Assembly: GCA_943737045.1 (NCBI GenBank)
Contig: CALSFV010000119.1
Coordinates: 62,001-126,000, forward strand
Reading direction: 5' to 3'
Length of the DNA: 64,000 nt
Source of the DNA: Parapristionchus giblindavisi
Lineage: Eukaryota > Nematoda > Chromadorea > Rhabditida > Diplogasteridae
In this document: positions 37,101 to 50,260 of the stretch, in pieces
How the letters are laid out: the number at the start of each line of letters is the position of its first letter
Numbering within the stretch: position 1 is the stretch's first letter
Made by a program: the position numbers and the translations under genes
The notes under the pieces: generated by a model
Told to the model about the DNA's origin: nothing
Databases searched by the model: none
Seen by the model: only the letters and a program-made list of their open reading frames with translations

Positions 37101-40100
37101 TGATTAATTAGGCATACATTCTCGGCAGCGATTTTAGAAGCGAAGGTATCCGGAAGACTTGTACCAAGAGCAACGAGAGTAATGGCTGTGATAGAATCTT
37201 CGATTCCCGCCATACAACCGAAGATTGAAGCGACGTCACCTAAACTAGAATATACAATTATTATCATCTATACGGAAGTTAGTTACGTGTAATTCAGTTG
37301 CATTGTACACTGCACAAAAAAGTTAATTTATTTGTAAATAGTTTTAAGTCTATTTCTGCTTACTATAGCAATGGATACAATCTGGGTCGATTCAGAGTAA
37401 CAATGTGTGAGACGATGAGACAAAGGTTAAATATGCAAATTTATGTAACATTTTAAAAATACTCTATTAATTTAGGTTTACCACATTAATTTTCTGCGAT
37501 ACAGAGTTGTTAAAGAATGTATTCCAAATTTTCAAGGGAATAATTAAAGGTACATTCCACTCCTGTAGTGTCTCGTAGACATGAAAATGTGACTGTTTAT
37601 CGTGTGATTCGAATTAGCTTTCATTATGTTGATCACTGCATTTACTGAAGATCAAAATGTCGTCAGCCTTCGTTTAAATATCTCAAATTGAGTTTCCCAC
37701 ATCATTGAAGCCAAATTGTACACAGATCTCTGCTTTAATATGACTCCTTCAAGATGTATGAAGATCTACACTCTTCCCATACTCTCTCAATTTTTATCGG
37801 TGAAGCCGGAGTTTCAAATCAGCTCTTATTCATTTCATCATTGATATCATTTTCAATGAAAATATGAGAAGCCAAAATGCGACTGATCTAGAGCCATAAA
37901 ATTATTGTTTACAATTACTACTACTACATATCGCAGGATTAGTTTATTCTGGATAACTCCCCGTGTTGCAAAAACATTCTCATCAAGGGAGCTTTACACT
38001 ATAATACACAAATCAAATGACGGATGCTCTAACAGTCGCCGACTTCATTGACTGGTCAACCTTATAACCGGTGATGAAAAGTGGGTGCTCTACGATAACG
38101 AAGAGCAAAGGAGACAGTGGGTCGATCAGCACGAAAAGCCAGCAGATGCCCAGAAACCCGATTTGCACCGCAAAAAATGATGCTGTGTTTGTGGTGATAA
38201 GTTCGGGATATACAGGGAACGTCTCGCTGATCCGAATGGAGAATATTTCTCAACCATGCTTTGTTAAAATATCGTTACTTATGTATTCACCCTATAATAG
38301 CTTTTTTATCCTGTTTCTATAGTACACCGAAAAAAACATTTGAACAGGAAATGTATGCTATCCAAATTGATAATACGAAGCTCGTAAAAGATAATGAGGG
38401 AAGTAGGAAAAAAAGATAAAAATCAGAAAGAGCTTGGTAGCAGCCATTTTTTGGCTTTCCCACACTTCTTTCACGTCTATCCATCGAAAAAATAGCATTG
38501 TTCAGAAATCTTACTGCGAATGTCCCTTGTAAGGCGATTATATGAGTAATATTATCTCTAAAAATAAGCATGAGGGGGCTTCCGATTAGTATTAAATGAC
38601 ATGGATTCGTGCACGAATAATCTCAGTCTTCGTGCAGACTTATTTGTGCTCTTTACGATAGCATAAGATAATATCCTGAAAGCACAGAATGGGGGTTCCA
38701 CTATTTAGCACCTCTTGCAGCAATAGTAAATATATTTTCCTATTGATATTTTTATTTTATTTTTCAAATAGATATTTTTTCATTAAATTGAAGAAACAAC
38801 TAATCGTGTACACTACACATTTGAAATAAAATAAAATACCTATAATAGCAGTGACGATACCAATTGTGATTAGAGAAACGAAGAAACAGGGCCAACCACC
38901 CAGAATCTGTGGAGGAGGAACGAATGAGAATATGAACTTCCATGGAAAAGCGAGACCTGATAATGATGAGGAAAAAGTTATCGTTCAATAAGAATTCTCT
39001 ATAAAAATGTTTCTTAAGATGAACTGTAGTTGAAGAATGTGTTATGAGTTTAGACGATACGAAAGGTTATGAAATTATAAGAATTAAGAAAGAAATGAAG
39101 GAACCATGAGTGATGGCATCACCGAAGGTCGCATTTGCTATATCTCCACCATTCACTGAGATTGCATTGATGATCTGAACAAGAAGTTTTTCGTGCTTCT
39201 TTATTCACACAAAATGGGGGTAAATGGGAGTAGGATAAGTTTCACGCCACTCAGATAAACCCAAAAACAATTAAAATGCAATGGTGATTTACTACGATTA
39301 AAATGCCTAATAATTATGCTTCAATTAATAATCTGTACGTGTTTTGTTCAAAAGATACAAAAGAAAAAAATAAAGATTTTTTTCGAATTCCATCATTCAC
39401 TTATTCGCGACTAAAATTGAACCCCCATAACTACAGAAGCAAGAAACATCCATTTTAGCCTGTTTCAAAATATGAGCCCTCGAGTTTTTTCAATGTAGAG
39501 TTAGGCAGATGAGGTGAAAGAACAAACATTTTTTGTAATTAAATATGCTTAATATATAATTTAAATAAAAATGTGCAAAATGCATTTACCAAAAGTTCAG
39601 TTATGTAAATTTGCTTATCGCTTCTCAATAGATAGAGGAAATCACGGCAAAATCGATATAACTAATGGTAAGCAATAGAAGTTTTTGAACGCATTGATAC
39701 AGTATATTAGGGGTCCCCGTAAGGTATTCGTTGTGGAGCAAATATTTTTACTCCATAACCAACTTCTTTTAGCAAATCTTTTACAGTAACTTTCACGGAT
39801 TTATTTTTTATACATCTCATTTTCATATCTAATAAGTACCCTTATGAATACCTGTTCTTTCCATGAGGCCCTCTCCAACTTCATATCTCTCAGATAATTG
39901 CCCATTAACTTCCTAACATTGGTAACGTTCTTCAAGGCGTTATCATCAGAAATGATCGTGACTGTGGTTCGGAGTTTGCTCGATATAGTCACATCTACAA
40001 TTTTTGATATTGAATGCAATGATGACGATTAGTTTCACCAAAGAAGAGATAAATTGTTTGTGTTATACATCGTACGATATAAGGGAAGCTCACCAGTGTC

Positions 40101-43100
40101 TCCGACCTTTGTGATCGTCACAAGAAAAGTTTCGTCTTTCTCGTCTTGTTTATCATCGATGATCTCGATGTCCACGTATTTCTCTATTTCATTATCAAGG
40201 AATGCGAGTTTTCCATCCCTTATTGGAATATAATCCATATCGGCCTAAAATCAATAATTTATTTTCAGATATTCCTCAACGTTCACTAATGGAAATATCA
40301 TAGCGTAAGCACTAAAGAATAACATAACTACCTTCGAGAGAGATGAAGAATAATACAGACCTGAGCGGTAACGTCTTCAGTGGATATGAATATATTGAAG
40401 GATGAGAGTCCCGCTCTTCCTCCGATTAATCTCACGTATGAACGAACCCATCCTTTATTTTCAGATACGATCTGAAACACAATTTTACATTTTGTCATTT
40501 TGATGTATTTATCAATAGTTTAGCACTCAGTGAACAAACACACAAACGACGCTTATTGGGTACATATATTTGCCATCTTTTTGTTAGAAATGTACACGTT
40601 ATTGAATCGTCTATTTATTTCCGCCTAAAATATTACTGTAATTCCTTCATATCAATATAATAGTTATAGTCTATATAAGGATTATAATTAAAATAATTAT
40701 CATGGAATTTTTAGAAACTGACATAATTCTGTCTGACGAACTCTGCAATTGGTCTAGCTGTGACTGTATTTGACTCTTCGATAGCACGAACTCGTGCCAC
40801 ATTGCACTCTCCCAACTTTGTACGGTCATCGTCTTCTTGCTCCTGTTAATAATTAACAATAATAATATTATTTATTTAATAAAAAGGTGCGACAGCAAAA
40901 ACAGAAGTGATGAGGACCTGGGGAGAAAAAAAAGAAAATATTAATAATTAAAATCACCCATATAATAACTCAAGAATACTACCATAAAAATGTAGCTCTA
41001 ACTTATTATTCGCAGTTTTTTCTCATTCATATATATCAAGCAATTTTCAATCCATTTAATATCAGCGACAAAACTTCATAACAAATGCATTCAATCAAAC
41101 CTGAATTTTTAGATGAACGTAAAATACACTTCCCGACTTCCATTCAGCTTCTTCCTGTAGTTGAATTTCAATGTCTTTCTTTCTCTCATTCACTTCGAAT
41201 CTGAATGAAATATGCAATTATTTCTAACATATGTACATAATTTGATTATTATATAGAATATTTAAGTATTTTTGTGAAATAATATTTTTGAAATAGTCTC
41301 ATTCGATCTCAGTAAGAAATCAAAGCATATTGAAATATTCTCCATACTTCAATGATTCTCTCTTCTCGAAGTAGTGTTGATCTTTCTTCGCTACTCCATT
41401 TACAGTATGATAGACTACAGTAAGACCATAAGACGCAGGTCCGCGTCGAGTAATCTAAAATATATAGAATATTTCAAAAAATGTTATTGTTGATAAAGGT
41501 TCATATTCTCAAAGGATCTTGTCATATTTTTAATTGAAACAGACACTCTGCCAATATTTTCATATGCTTGTTCAAAACCTCGTTTTACACATTCTCTCGC
41601 ATCTTTATATTTTCTTTTCGTGACTTTTGAACACCACATTACTACTCAGAGCAGGGGAAAAAAGCTCCGATTTAAAGAACAATTTACCGTAAGCTTGACA
41701 CTTTTATCGCCAGTCTTTACTCCATATGATCGTGCCGTCCACTCGATTCTTGGTTTCACTATAAAAGAAATAAGCATGAATATTATGTTAAATAAAAAAT
41801 TCTATTTTCGCAGAAATCAATATTCTCAAATAAGATCTTTATAATTAAAAGATGAATTCTAACTTCTTCCATCGGGTGATATTGTCTTTGTTGTCGTAAT
41901 GAACTTTCTCACTTCTTGTTCAGTCTTAGATTCTCTCCATGATGATGTCATCTGTCTGAATAAGATGATGCACAAATTAGTAAAATATGATTATATTGAT
42001 GTATATTTTAATCATTTCGACATCATTCTCAACTACCTCTTCACTTTCAATTCTGATCGGTTTCAGATCCATGTAATAGAATGTGAAATGAGACTATTGA
42101 CTCTAATATTCTGTCCGAATTGTAAATGTATACCTGATAGCTTTAATGCGATAGTACATTCGATCGTGGGGCTTAATAAGTATTCATTATCACATTATTT
42201 ATCTAAGAAGGTGTACCTGTTGTGATTGATTGACTCGATAAGCGAGAATCTTTGCGTGATCTTCTGGTGACAGCGAGGGATACACTCTGGCTACCTGAAC
42301 TCAATATTTAATCGATTTAAAATAACTTCACAATTAGATAAGATCTTGCTTTATGTGATATGCGCAATTATTGCAACTCAAGTGTGAAGTATAATAGAAA
42401 AGCGCAGCAGGATTTGGATGAATGGGATAACATACCGTATGATGAAATAATCCTTGAACTTATTAGAGCAAGCAAACTAAAAGAAGCAGCTTACTTCACG
42501 AGTCATATTTCTCACTGTTGCGAGGTCAGGAACAGGTAGATCTGTAGTCAATTCATTCGATACTTCATTTGATTCATCGTCTTCCATCTTTCCGTCGGTC
42601 GTTGTGTCCACTGAGAGATGTGGAATCTACAATGGAATAATTAGTTCGAAATTGGAAGAATGTATCACACCTTATTGTAATATGTTTTAGATCAACCAAA
42701 AAGTACTACTATTATAAAAAAAATTTATTTTGAAAAATCCACGTCTAGAGTTTGTATGCAATTGGTACTATCTAATTTCTGTTTAGGTCAATCAAACAAT
42801 AAAAGTTGATAAAGCAACCATTGTCTTGTTTCTCCGCCACAATTCAACATCGAAGATGTAAGCGATTATGACCAAAACAAAGAAGAAGAAGAGGGTCAAC
42901 GCTGCCTCCCAGACTTCTATCACATTAGGAGAAATGGCAACGAGAATCTGGAAAGACTTTTTGATCTTTGCACTTTAATCTTTGCACTCACAATCAATAT
43001 CCAGATATAGGCAAAGACACAGAAAGCGGCTGTTATGAAGAATACATTGATGGCCTGTAATAGATATAAAAATAAATGCATACTACAACATGTTTTGATA

Positions 43101-45766
43101 AGCCATAACATATGACTTTCTATTGAAACAAAAAGGTCATGAAACTATGAGTAGTGGAATAGATAATAATAAGCAGCATGAAGTTGTTGTGGTATATTGA
43201 TAAGCGTTCGCGATCATTACTTTTACCCTCGGGTTCATTTCCCTGTGCTGATTAGCCCATTCTGCGTATACTTATTATTGTTTCAAGGTGAAATTCATCA
43301 AAATAAAATCTGTAAATGTCAATTTTTGAAGGTTGATTCTGGCTAGGTCGAGCATGCTGATTACTGCTACTGTGTGTCACTCACTGCTCGTAGTTTTATG
43401 AACTTTTATTCCATAGTTGGATAAAGCATGGGTAAAGCAAATAGCTGATAATCAAATGTATTTTGTTCTATAATAGAGCATTATTGATTTACTCTTTCAT
43501 TATAAAGAGTGAAACTCTTACTCTGATCCGTTTCGCATACGGAGAACCAACAGATACAACACAGATAGCAGATATACAGAAGAGATTAAATGCCGCCGAT
43601 CCTGGAATAGAAAAGAATTACAGTATTCTACCACCAATTGATTATGAAAATTTAAATTTTACATAGCACGATGGCGATTAGGGTTTTCGTGATACGAGCG
43701 GTAAACCTTAAAGTATAGTAATTTTTTATTGCGTACCTACAATGGTTCCGGGTCCAAGTGCTCCGGCCTTGAAATTATTTCCGACGATTTCGATTAAGGA
43801 GAGGAGAATCTCGGGAGCACTGCTACCGAGAGCCTACAATTGTGTAGTTTTATTAGCATTTTTGTTCACAGATTATGTAGGAAAAGGAAAAACTAAGAAC
43901 TTATAAAAACGAAAAACTTAGGAAAAACTAAGTATTGTTTATCAGAAAATTGTAGAATCCTTTCTTTCATAATATACAAACCATGAGTGTGAGATTAGCT
44001 ACAGTTGGATTCCATATCTTGATGTATTCATACTCTTGATGATCATTATGTACAGCTACTCCCCCTTCAACCAATGGAAGATTCTCCCGTCGTTTACGAA
44101 TCTTCCTAAAATGATAATAGGTAATAAGTAATCAATCTTTTATTCAGATCAACTAGATGGTGGGAAGATACAAGAAAGAATGATAATTGCGCTCTGACCA
44201 AACTCTCACGTGGAAAGGGTAGTCTAAAGTGTATGGTCTTGAATGTCTAATTAGATTGGTTAGTATCAGTTTCCTTCCTTGTGTGCAAATTTCTCTCTCT
44301 CAGGATAATAAAATACTTGTTAAAAGCTTTGCATTTTGATCTTACTTTGTAGTAGAAGTAATCCGTTCTATGGCACACATGAAGATATCAGCTATGATCG
44401 CAGTTCCAAGGAAACAATACAATAAGATTAGTAGATACAACTGAAACGTTATCATCATTAATTATTCAAACATCAATTTTATGTAGATAAAGATTTTTCA
44501 ATAATTTGTTTCCACTGAGTCCCATCATATTTTCTTCCATCCCAAACCATATTTTATTCATTTGAAATCATCGTACATTCGTGAGTTTATCTCACATCGC
44601 CCACACAGATCTTTGATGACTTTTGCTTTCTCCAACAAATGTACGTATACAATTCTTGTATTTGTTCAGTGACGAGATGTAGTAAAATGGAGTGAGTCGA
44701 TAGATAATCACGATGATTCATATTAACGTCAATGGGAACTATTCAAATCGGATTAAACGGTGTGAAACTAATTATATGATTCATTTAATACTCCATCACT
44801 ACCAGAGAATGATAAAAATAGTAGAATTATGCAATTTTTGCTTCAAAATACTCACAATCAGTTTCACAGATTGGAAAAGTGTTATCAAGCGAAAAGCAAA
44901 AGGAGAGATTTTTTGTCCTAGATTTGTCTCGTTTCAGTTCAAGTTATCAAAGTCTGATAGTCATTTTGCTTTCATTGCTTACTCAATGATCAGTAGTTTT
45001 AACAATGAAACAAAATGAAATGTCCAACCACAGCATTCCATGGAGTTGATTCCGCTGCTTTCACAATCAATCCATCTGAACATTGTCCCCTTGACGGGAC
45101 TGTTACGTTCATACCTCAAAATCAACAATTAAATATATTTGTAATTACTCAATGAATATATTAGATCGATATGGATATAATTTCTGATTTTTTTTTGCGG
45201 TTACCCAGAACAAAAATCGAAAATTTCAAAACAATATCTAATTACATACTTATAGATCTAAGAATCAATAAACGACTAATACGACTTTACGAATACGAAT
45301 ACGAACGACTTTTGACTAATAGTTATAATTTGTCGTGAGAAGGAAATACAAATATGTTTAGCGACACTCACGCGTTTATAAAACGAAAGAGAAACGTAAA
45401 TATGACGTAAAATATTTAACATAATTCCAAAACAAATTAAATTTTAGCCGATTCTATAAAGTAAGGAACGTTGAACTATTATTCTTATGCAGAGTTACAT
45501 TAGAAGCAATGATAAATGACATATTACAATGGCGTGATAACAGTCAATAGACAAATGATGGTATTATGCACCGTATTGAAAGAATAGAGAACGATTGTGA
45601 ATGGGACAATTTGGTGTGGTTCTATAAAAAGATCTCTCTCTCTCTCACTCGATATATGAAGATGAAACTGTAAATGATGATGAAGGGGGATGATATGAGA
45701 GAGTGATATTGAAAGGCGTGAATACATGAGTGTACCTATGATGACGATGATTGAGGAAAAAGACAT
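34128..45766 (-). CDS. Na+/Ca2+ exchanger, NCX/Calx type, 23 exons
   Basis: This is a plasma-membrane antiporter that uses the Na+ gradient to extrude Ca2+. Exons on the minus strand are 45766-45736, 45114-45029, 44440-44346, 44105-43982, 43833-43737, 43601-43522, 43054-42992, 42947-42819, 42626-42495, 42294-42217, 41951-41864, 41758-41688, 41454-41348, 41200-41101, 40842-40723, 40471-40361, 40244-40094, 39994-39852, 39174-39105, 38956-38840, 37239-37118, 34827-34676 and 34317-34128. They total 2457 bases, 818 aa, and all junctions are in frame. The alpha-1 repeat has [12 protein letters not shown] (about residue 113) and GSAAFNLF. The alpha-2 repeat has [13 protein letters not shown] and [19 protein letters not shown] (about 687-726). 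Between them the cytosolic loop carries two Calx-beta Ca2+-binding regions (about 358-602; [15 protein letters not shown]). The C-terminus has GELGGPK. The loop is rather short for the family. Exon 1 and its junction are the least certain. Introns 20 and 21 are swollen by mobile DNA. Confidence 0.93.
34908..35519. mobile_element. Foldback DNA element with CAAGGAACC ends and TTA target duplication
   Basis: The left end CAAGGAACCTCTTTTACATT is mirrored exactly by the right end AAAAGAGGTTCCTTG. TTA flanks both ends (34905-34907, 35520-35522). The arms extend through 'GGCGATGAGA' and 'GGAGGAGTGTCTAAAACG'. It lies in intron 21 of the exchanger. The ends and 3-base duplication match 15210-15624 and 50261-51400. 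Confidence 0.87.
35768..36293. mobile_element. Foldback DNA element with GCCCGGTCGTGTTTTG ends
   Basis: The left arm from GCCCGGTCGTGTTTTGTACA and the right arm ending TGTACAAAACACGATCGGGC are inverted repeats of about 220 bases. They include the GC-rich CTGCGCTGCGCTCC and its mirror. The inner parts carry 'TTTTCGGACCAGT', the sequence dispersed at 18598. It lies in intron 21 of the exchanger. Confidence 0.82.
37990..38280 (+). pseudogene. Mariner transposase remnant inside exchanger intron 20
   Basis: The plus strand reads [20 protein letters not shown] near 38070, then [16 protein letters not shown] after it. This is the mariner block around the first catalytic Asp (GDEKW). Frames shift on both sides and neither ends nor the rest of the transposase are visible. 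It is dead and lies antisense to the exchanger gene. Confidence 0.82.
38400..38529. repeat. Half of a CAAGGGA foldback element
   Basis: 'CAGCCATTTTTTGGCT', 'CCATCGAAAAAATA', 'ATTGTTCAGAAA' and the terminal TGTCCCTTG, followed by TAA, align in order with the right arm of the 15210-15624 element. No matching left arm was found, so this is a truncated relative in exchanger intron 20. Confidence 0.55.
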
Positions 45767-46408
45767 TCACAGTTCTCCCACCTTTTGCAGTTGCCAGAAT
45801 AATTTCCGATTCATTTAATTCGGCGGCGATACTTTTACTAACTCAATCTCTTACGACCTTTCACAACAGCCGAACCCATTATGTGAGCCCGTATGCATAG
45901 GAATGGTTAGAGTAGTGAACAACAATAATAGATCGAAAGAACTACTTCAGAAGACACAAGACCGGTCTAATACTAGAATAGAAGCGATAGGGGGTCGATT
46001 GAATTCAAAGAAGAAAATGATGGAATCTGTCAAGTATATAATGGCAAGAGAGTATTTTCACACTTGGGTGCCAAACACCGTCAATATTTACGTGAATATA
46101 CTGGAAAAAGATGAGACAGCTCTCGATACAAGACTGACCACAATTATTATTTCTTAGCAGCAAATCTTTTTGGTGTTATTCCATGTTAAAAGTGTTGATA
46201 TGGAATCTAACCACTCAACATCTACATAGTACCATCTTAAATTAGTGGAATAACCATGCATAGTTGAGAAGGATACTTAAGTCACACTTCAACTTATGTA
46301 TGACATATACACTCGTATTTAAAGGAACTGTGAACACCTTGGAGGTTTATCTCAATTGTGGAGACTATTGTATAGATCACGCTATCTGAGAAAATCCACA
46401 TAGGTGCG
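45767..46408. promoter_or_regulatory. 5' flank of the exchanger gene
   Basis: This sequence lies directly upstream of the first exchanger exon. A plus-strand open frame (45903-46157) shows no motif. No specific regulatory site can be named. Confidence 0.3.
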
Positions 46409-47752
46409 GTATCGATGAAAAATGAATTTTTCTGTTTTATGTATGATAATTACAGGCTCCATGAGTGAAGTACGCTGGTACTTGGAAATTGCTTCCAATT
46501 GAAAATTCGCTTCAGGGGGTGACCACACAACGATTTGGCGCCTTTTCCTAAAAAGTTTATTTGGAATCCAGTCGATGCGGGAGTGGGCTCAATCGAATCC
46601 TTAGCTAATTCTAAGAAACTATTGTCTAGGTGAGTTTTTTGATCAACGGACAACGAAGGCTGGAATCGGGAATTTTCGAAAAAAAAAATCACATTTAATT
46701 AATTTTCACTATTTCACTATAACAAGCCTACAACTTTTTATTTGCTCAATCGCTTCTAAATATCATAACACATCTTCAGTTTGAAAATCATATTTTTTTT
46801 AAAATATGAATAATGCGAACAAATCGTTTTTATAACGAAAATCGTAATTATGGTGTGCACCTACAGTAATCCCTAATCGCTCAATTTGGAAATTTGATAG
46901 TTTTAAACATATTTCACCGCTGTTCTTGACATGACTGAGGTATACGACTACTTCGGAGCGCACCTGCACGGTAAAGTGCTGGCCAATATTCTATGATATT
47001 TTGGTTTTTCAGCAATAACTTTCTTCGCAGTCAACCGTTTCTCTTTATTTTTTAGTATGTTTGTATATATGGTAAAATGGAATAATGATCCAATTTTTAT
47101 CGATATTGGATCACAAACAACGAAATAGTGATCAATTTACGAAAAATGTCAATTTTCATCAACATCAGCACCTGGGCACGGGTGCACTCCGAAGACGAGG
47201 AGTAGTCGTATACCTTAGTCACGTCAAGAACAGCGGTAAAATATGTTTAAAACTATCAAATTTCCAAATTTACCGATTAGGGATTACTGTAGGTGCACAC
47301 TATAATTACGATTTTCGTTATAAAAACGATTTGTTCGCATTATTCATATTTAAAAAAAAAAAAAAAAATTATGATTTTCAAACTGAAGATGTGTTATGAT
47401 ATTTAGAAGCGATTGAGCAAATAAAAAGTTGTAGGCTTGTTATAGTGAAATAGTGAAAATTAATTAAATGTGATTTTTTTTTCGAAAATTCCCGATTCCA
47501 GCCTTCGTTGTTCGTTGATCAAAAAACTCACCTAGACAATAGTTTCTTAGAATTAGCTAAGGATTCGATTGAGCCCACTCCCGCATCGATTGGATTCCAA
47601 ATAAACTTTTTAGGAAAAGGCGCCAAATCGTTGTGTGGTCACCCCCTAAAGCGAATTTTCAATTGGAAGCAATTTCCAAGTACCAGTGTACTTCACTCAT
47701 GGAGCCTGTAATTATCATACATAAAACAGAAAAATTCATTTTTCATCGATAC
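46409..47752. mobile_element. Long palindromic element with GGTATCGATGAAAAATG ends
   Basis: The left end GGTATCGATGAAAAATGAAT mirrors the right end ATTCATTTTTCATCGATACC. Arms of about 560 bases (46409-46966 and 47187-47752) enclose a centre with CTCCGAAGACGAGGAG. The open frames at 46692-46450 (minus) and 47508-47711 (plus) are the same sequence in the two arms, not two genes. Flanks show no clear target duplication. Confidence 0.8.
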
Positions 47753-49238
47753 CAAAAAATATTCCAGTTATTGAATTCTCTCAGATAGTGCTTTATAGTG
47801 TCGTTCATAGTTGTCACGGAGGTAAATTAAGAATCGAGAGAAGCGGAATCAGTGTGACAGTAAAACCCATCTAGTAAATTCATTACACAAAATACTAACT
47901 ACGATGATTTTAAATTCTCTGCTCACACTTAAGTCTAAGAGAGGATCCCACCATAAGTTTCAAACGATCTTCATGTAAATAATTCATATACGATTTTATT
48001 GCGAAGATAACAGAAGAGTAAAGAAGTGATATGTTAGGATCTAGTATGGAGTAGGAGACAAAGAACACAATGGATAGAGGGGGTCAAATGGGGTCAATGG
48101 TTCGAGAAGAAAAGAATGGCAGAGGACATGATGGAGAGATGGAGAGAAGAAGAAGACGAAGTATGACATTTGAGTGTCAATTGAATTCGTCATCTTCATG
48201 GAAAACATGCATACACTTGGTGGTGGTGAAACCTTTACACTTCCAAATCTGCGTATGGTTTACATATATAGATCGTGCAAAAAACTATCGAACGGTATAT
48301 AGAACCGAGAGAAATATTCTATCACTTATTGAATTTCAAGAACAAAAATACCAATGTGCGTGGGCAGGACGAAGCAAAAAGGAAGTAGATAAAACCATAA
48401 GGAAATGTGGGCAAATCGCGATAAGACATAATAAATATGTTAGAGATAGGCTTTGCAAGTGGGTAAATGGAGACCACATGGTAACACAATATGATAGTAC
48501 TATTACGATTTCTTTGGTTATGTGGGAAGTGTTACAGATATAACAATAGTAAGTTGCACTATGTATACATATGTGGTAAACAAAAGTTGCAAAACGAAAA
48601 AGAAAGTAAAAAGGCTTAAGTTTGAGTTTAAAAAATGGAGTCTTCTAGCTTTTTATGCTTTGTGGAACGTTTGAACACGGATCACCAACAGTAAATCCAC
48701 TATGGACTCAACGATAACATCAAACAAAAAGACAGTATGAAAAGACTTTGCAGAGGAGAAAACTATTCGGTGTCTACCTCTCCCTTTTATGTCCCTCTCC
48801 CTAACTTTCTCTCATTCCATACTAGGTGTGCCCAGTGACCATGAGAACGAAGGAGAGAGTGAGGGAAGTTGAGAGGGTCAGAAGGACCGAGAGAAGAGAG
48901 AGTAGAAGGATATGGAGAGACGGTAGAGAAAGTGAGAGACAGAATAGATGAGAAGATGTGGCGAATGAAGAGAGCATGGGATTATGAGGAACGCGACGAA
49001 GGTGAGAGAAATAGAGGGAGAAGGGGAGAGATAGAGGAGAAATAAGGAGAGGTAGAGAGGGATGTAAGGGAGAGGTAGAGAAGACATATGATGAAGGAGT
49101 GCATGAGAATAGAGTATGGAATAAGTAAGGATTAGAGACGGAAAGAATAAGTAGATGAAACAATTGTAGCACTTGCTATAAATAATGTGCAAATTGAGTT
49201 CAAAAATACTTCGACAAATTAATATTATCGACAACATT
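47753..49238. other. No firm gene; long purine tract
   Basis: A plus-strand open frame of 157 codons (48070-48543) starts in Arg/Gly/Glu-rich low-complexity sequence and shows no domain. Bases about 48838-49140 are almost all purines on the plus strand and create minus-strand Ser/Leu-rich frames that I do not call. Confidence 0.35.
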
Positions 49239-49667
49239 TCACGCGGAAGGGGAATTAACTTGGCAAATTTGACAATCTTTATTTATCCACACGAGAGGTA
49301 TGACATAAAAGATGATTGAGTAGATATTGTTGATATTTGAGAGGAGATAAGATGTTTCAGCATAACCAATGTCTACAGCTAAATATCTGTTAACTAGAGT
49401 AAATACAAACAAATGAATAAGAGAGAATATAATGGTGATAGGGGAGGTGAGCCACAGCGTTTGAATATAGATCTCAATTTTATTGTTGTTCATCATTATG
49501 TTTTGCCCGGTGATACATATTCCAAGTAATAGACAGGAAATGACTGAAGTATCTATTCTGTAAGACAACTTTTCCTTGACGCCAACATATCGCCGAGGTG
49601 ATGGGAGGTAGATAGAAATAGGATAGATGGTATAGTCAATACAAAGATTAGAAGAATAGTCCATCAA
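49239..49667 (-). CDS. Multi-pass membrane protein fragment, possible chemoreceptor
   Basis: This 142-codon frame is rich in hydrophobic segments: TSVISCLLLGICITGQ, then TSPITIIFSLIHLFVFTLVN, then NINNIYSIIFYVIPLVWI. Between the last two is the polar stretch RYLAVDIGYAETSYLL. This resembles the later helices of nematode serpentine receptors, but no family signature decides it. No convincing start or upstream exon lies directly before it. A related-looking piece is at 51832-51510 on the same strand, with a foldback element between. The two may be parts of one disrupted gene. Function is not assigned. Confidence 0.33.
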   Translation of the reverse strand: MMDYSSNLCIDYTIYPISIYLPSPRRYVGVKEKLSYRIDTSVISCLLLGICITGQNIMMNNNKIEIYIQTLWLTSPITIIFSLIHLFVFTLVNRYLAVDIGYAETSYLLSNINNIYSIIFYVIPLVWINKDCQICQVNSPSA

Positions 49668-50260
49668 ACAATGGAAGATAAATACCAGAGTTAGCTAGCC
49701 AGGAGAATTGTACAGTTGAAAAGTCAAGTAAAATACGATCCCCTTATATCTGTTATTCGCGTATTTGTTTCATTTTTGAAGAGGAATACATTACTATCAG
49801 CATGATATCGTCGATAAAACCAGTTAACATCGGCTACTTAAACATATGATAGACTAAACAGATCGCAGTAATTTCATCACAATCGGTGATGTTTGTGCAA
49901 ATTCGATAATAATGAAAAAGATATAAAAAAAGGAGGAAATATAAAAACTAATATATAGTGTCGCTAGAGAAAGAAATTGAACAGTAGAAAAATTTTTTCC
50001 TCACTCCACAATCAATTTCATACTACATACGCTATGCCCAAACTGAAATCATGAGATTGCAATGGATTTGAAATCATAAAGAGAGATACAGATAAGCCTG
50101 TGATCCCTTCATCGAAGTGTAATAAATGTAGAGACCATCGAATAAGGCGATCCTTCATTGGAGTACCAGCGATAACAGAGTAAGTACTCTATTCCCCCTG
50201 TGAGTAAGCGAGTTAGGAAAGGTTAGAGGAAGAGGGAAATTGATGAGAGACAGTGTGTGA

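Noticed and set aside
39470..39530. Fragment resembling a TTAA MITE edge (GCCCTCGAGTTTTTTC)
   Set aside because: Too short, without the tips or tRNA-like block, to call an element.
43463..43666. Plus-strand open frame that looks coding (…[21 protein letters not shown])
   Set aside because: It is the reverse of exchanger exon 6 (43601-43522), which encodes GSAAFNLF on the minus strand and completes the frame between exons 5 and 7.
48070..48543. 157-codon plus-strand frame
   Set aside because: Starts in low-complexity purine sequence, has no motif, domain or splice context.
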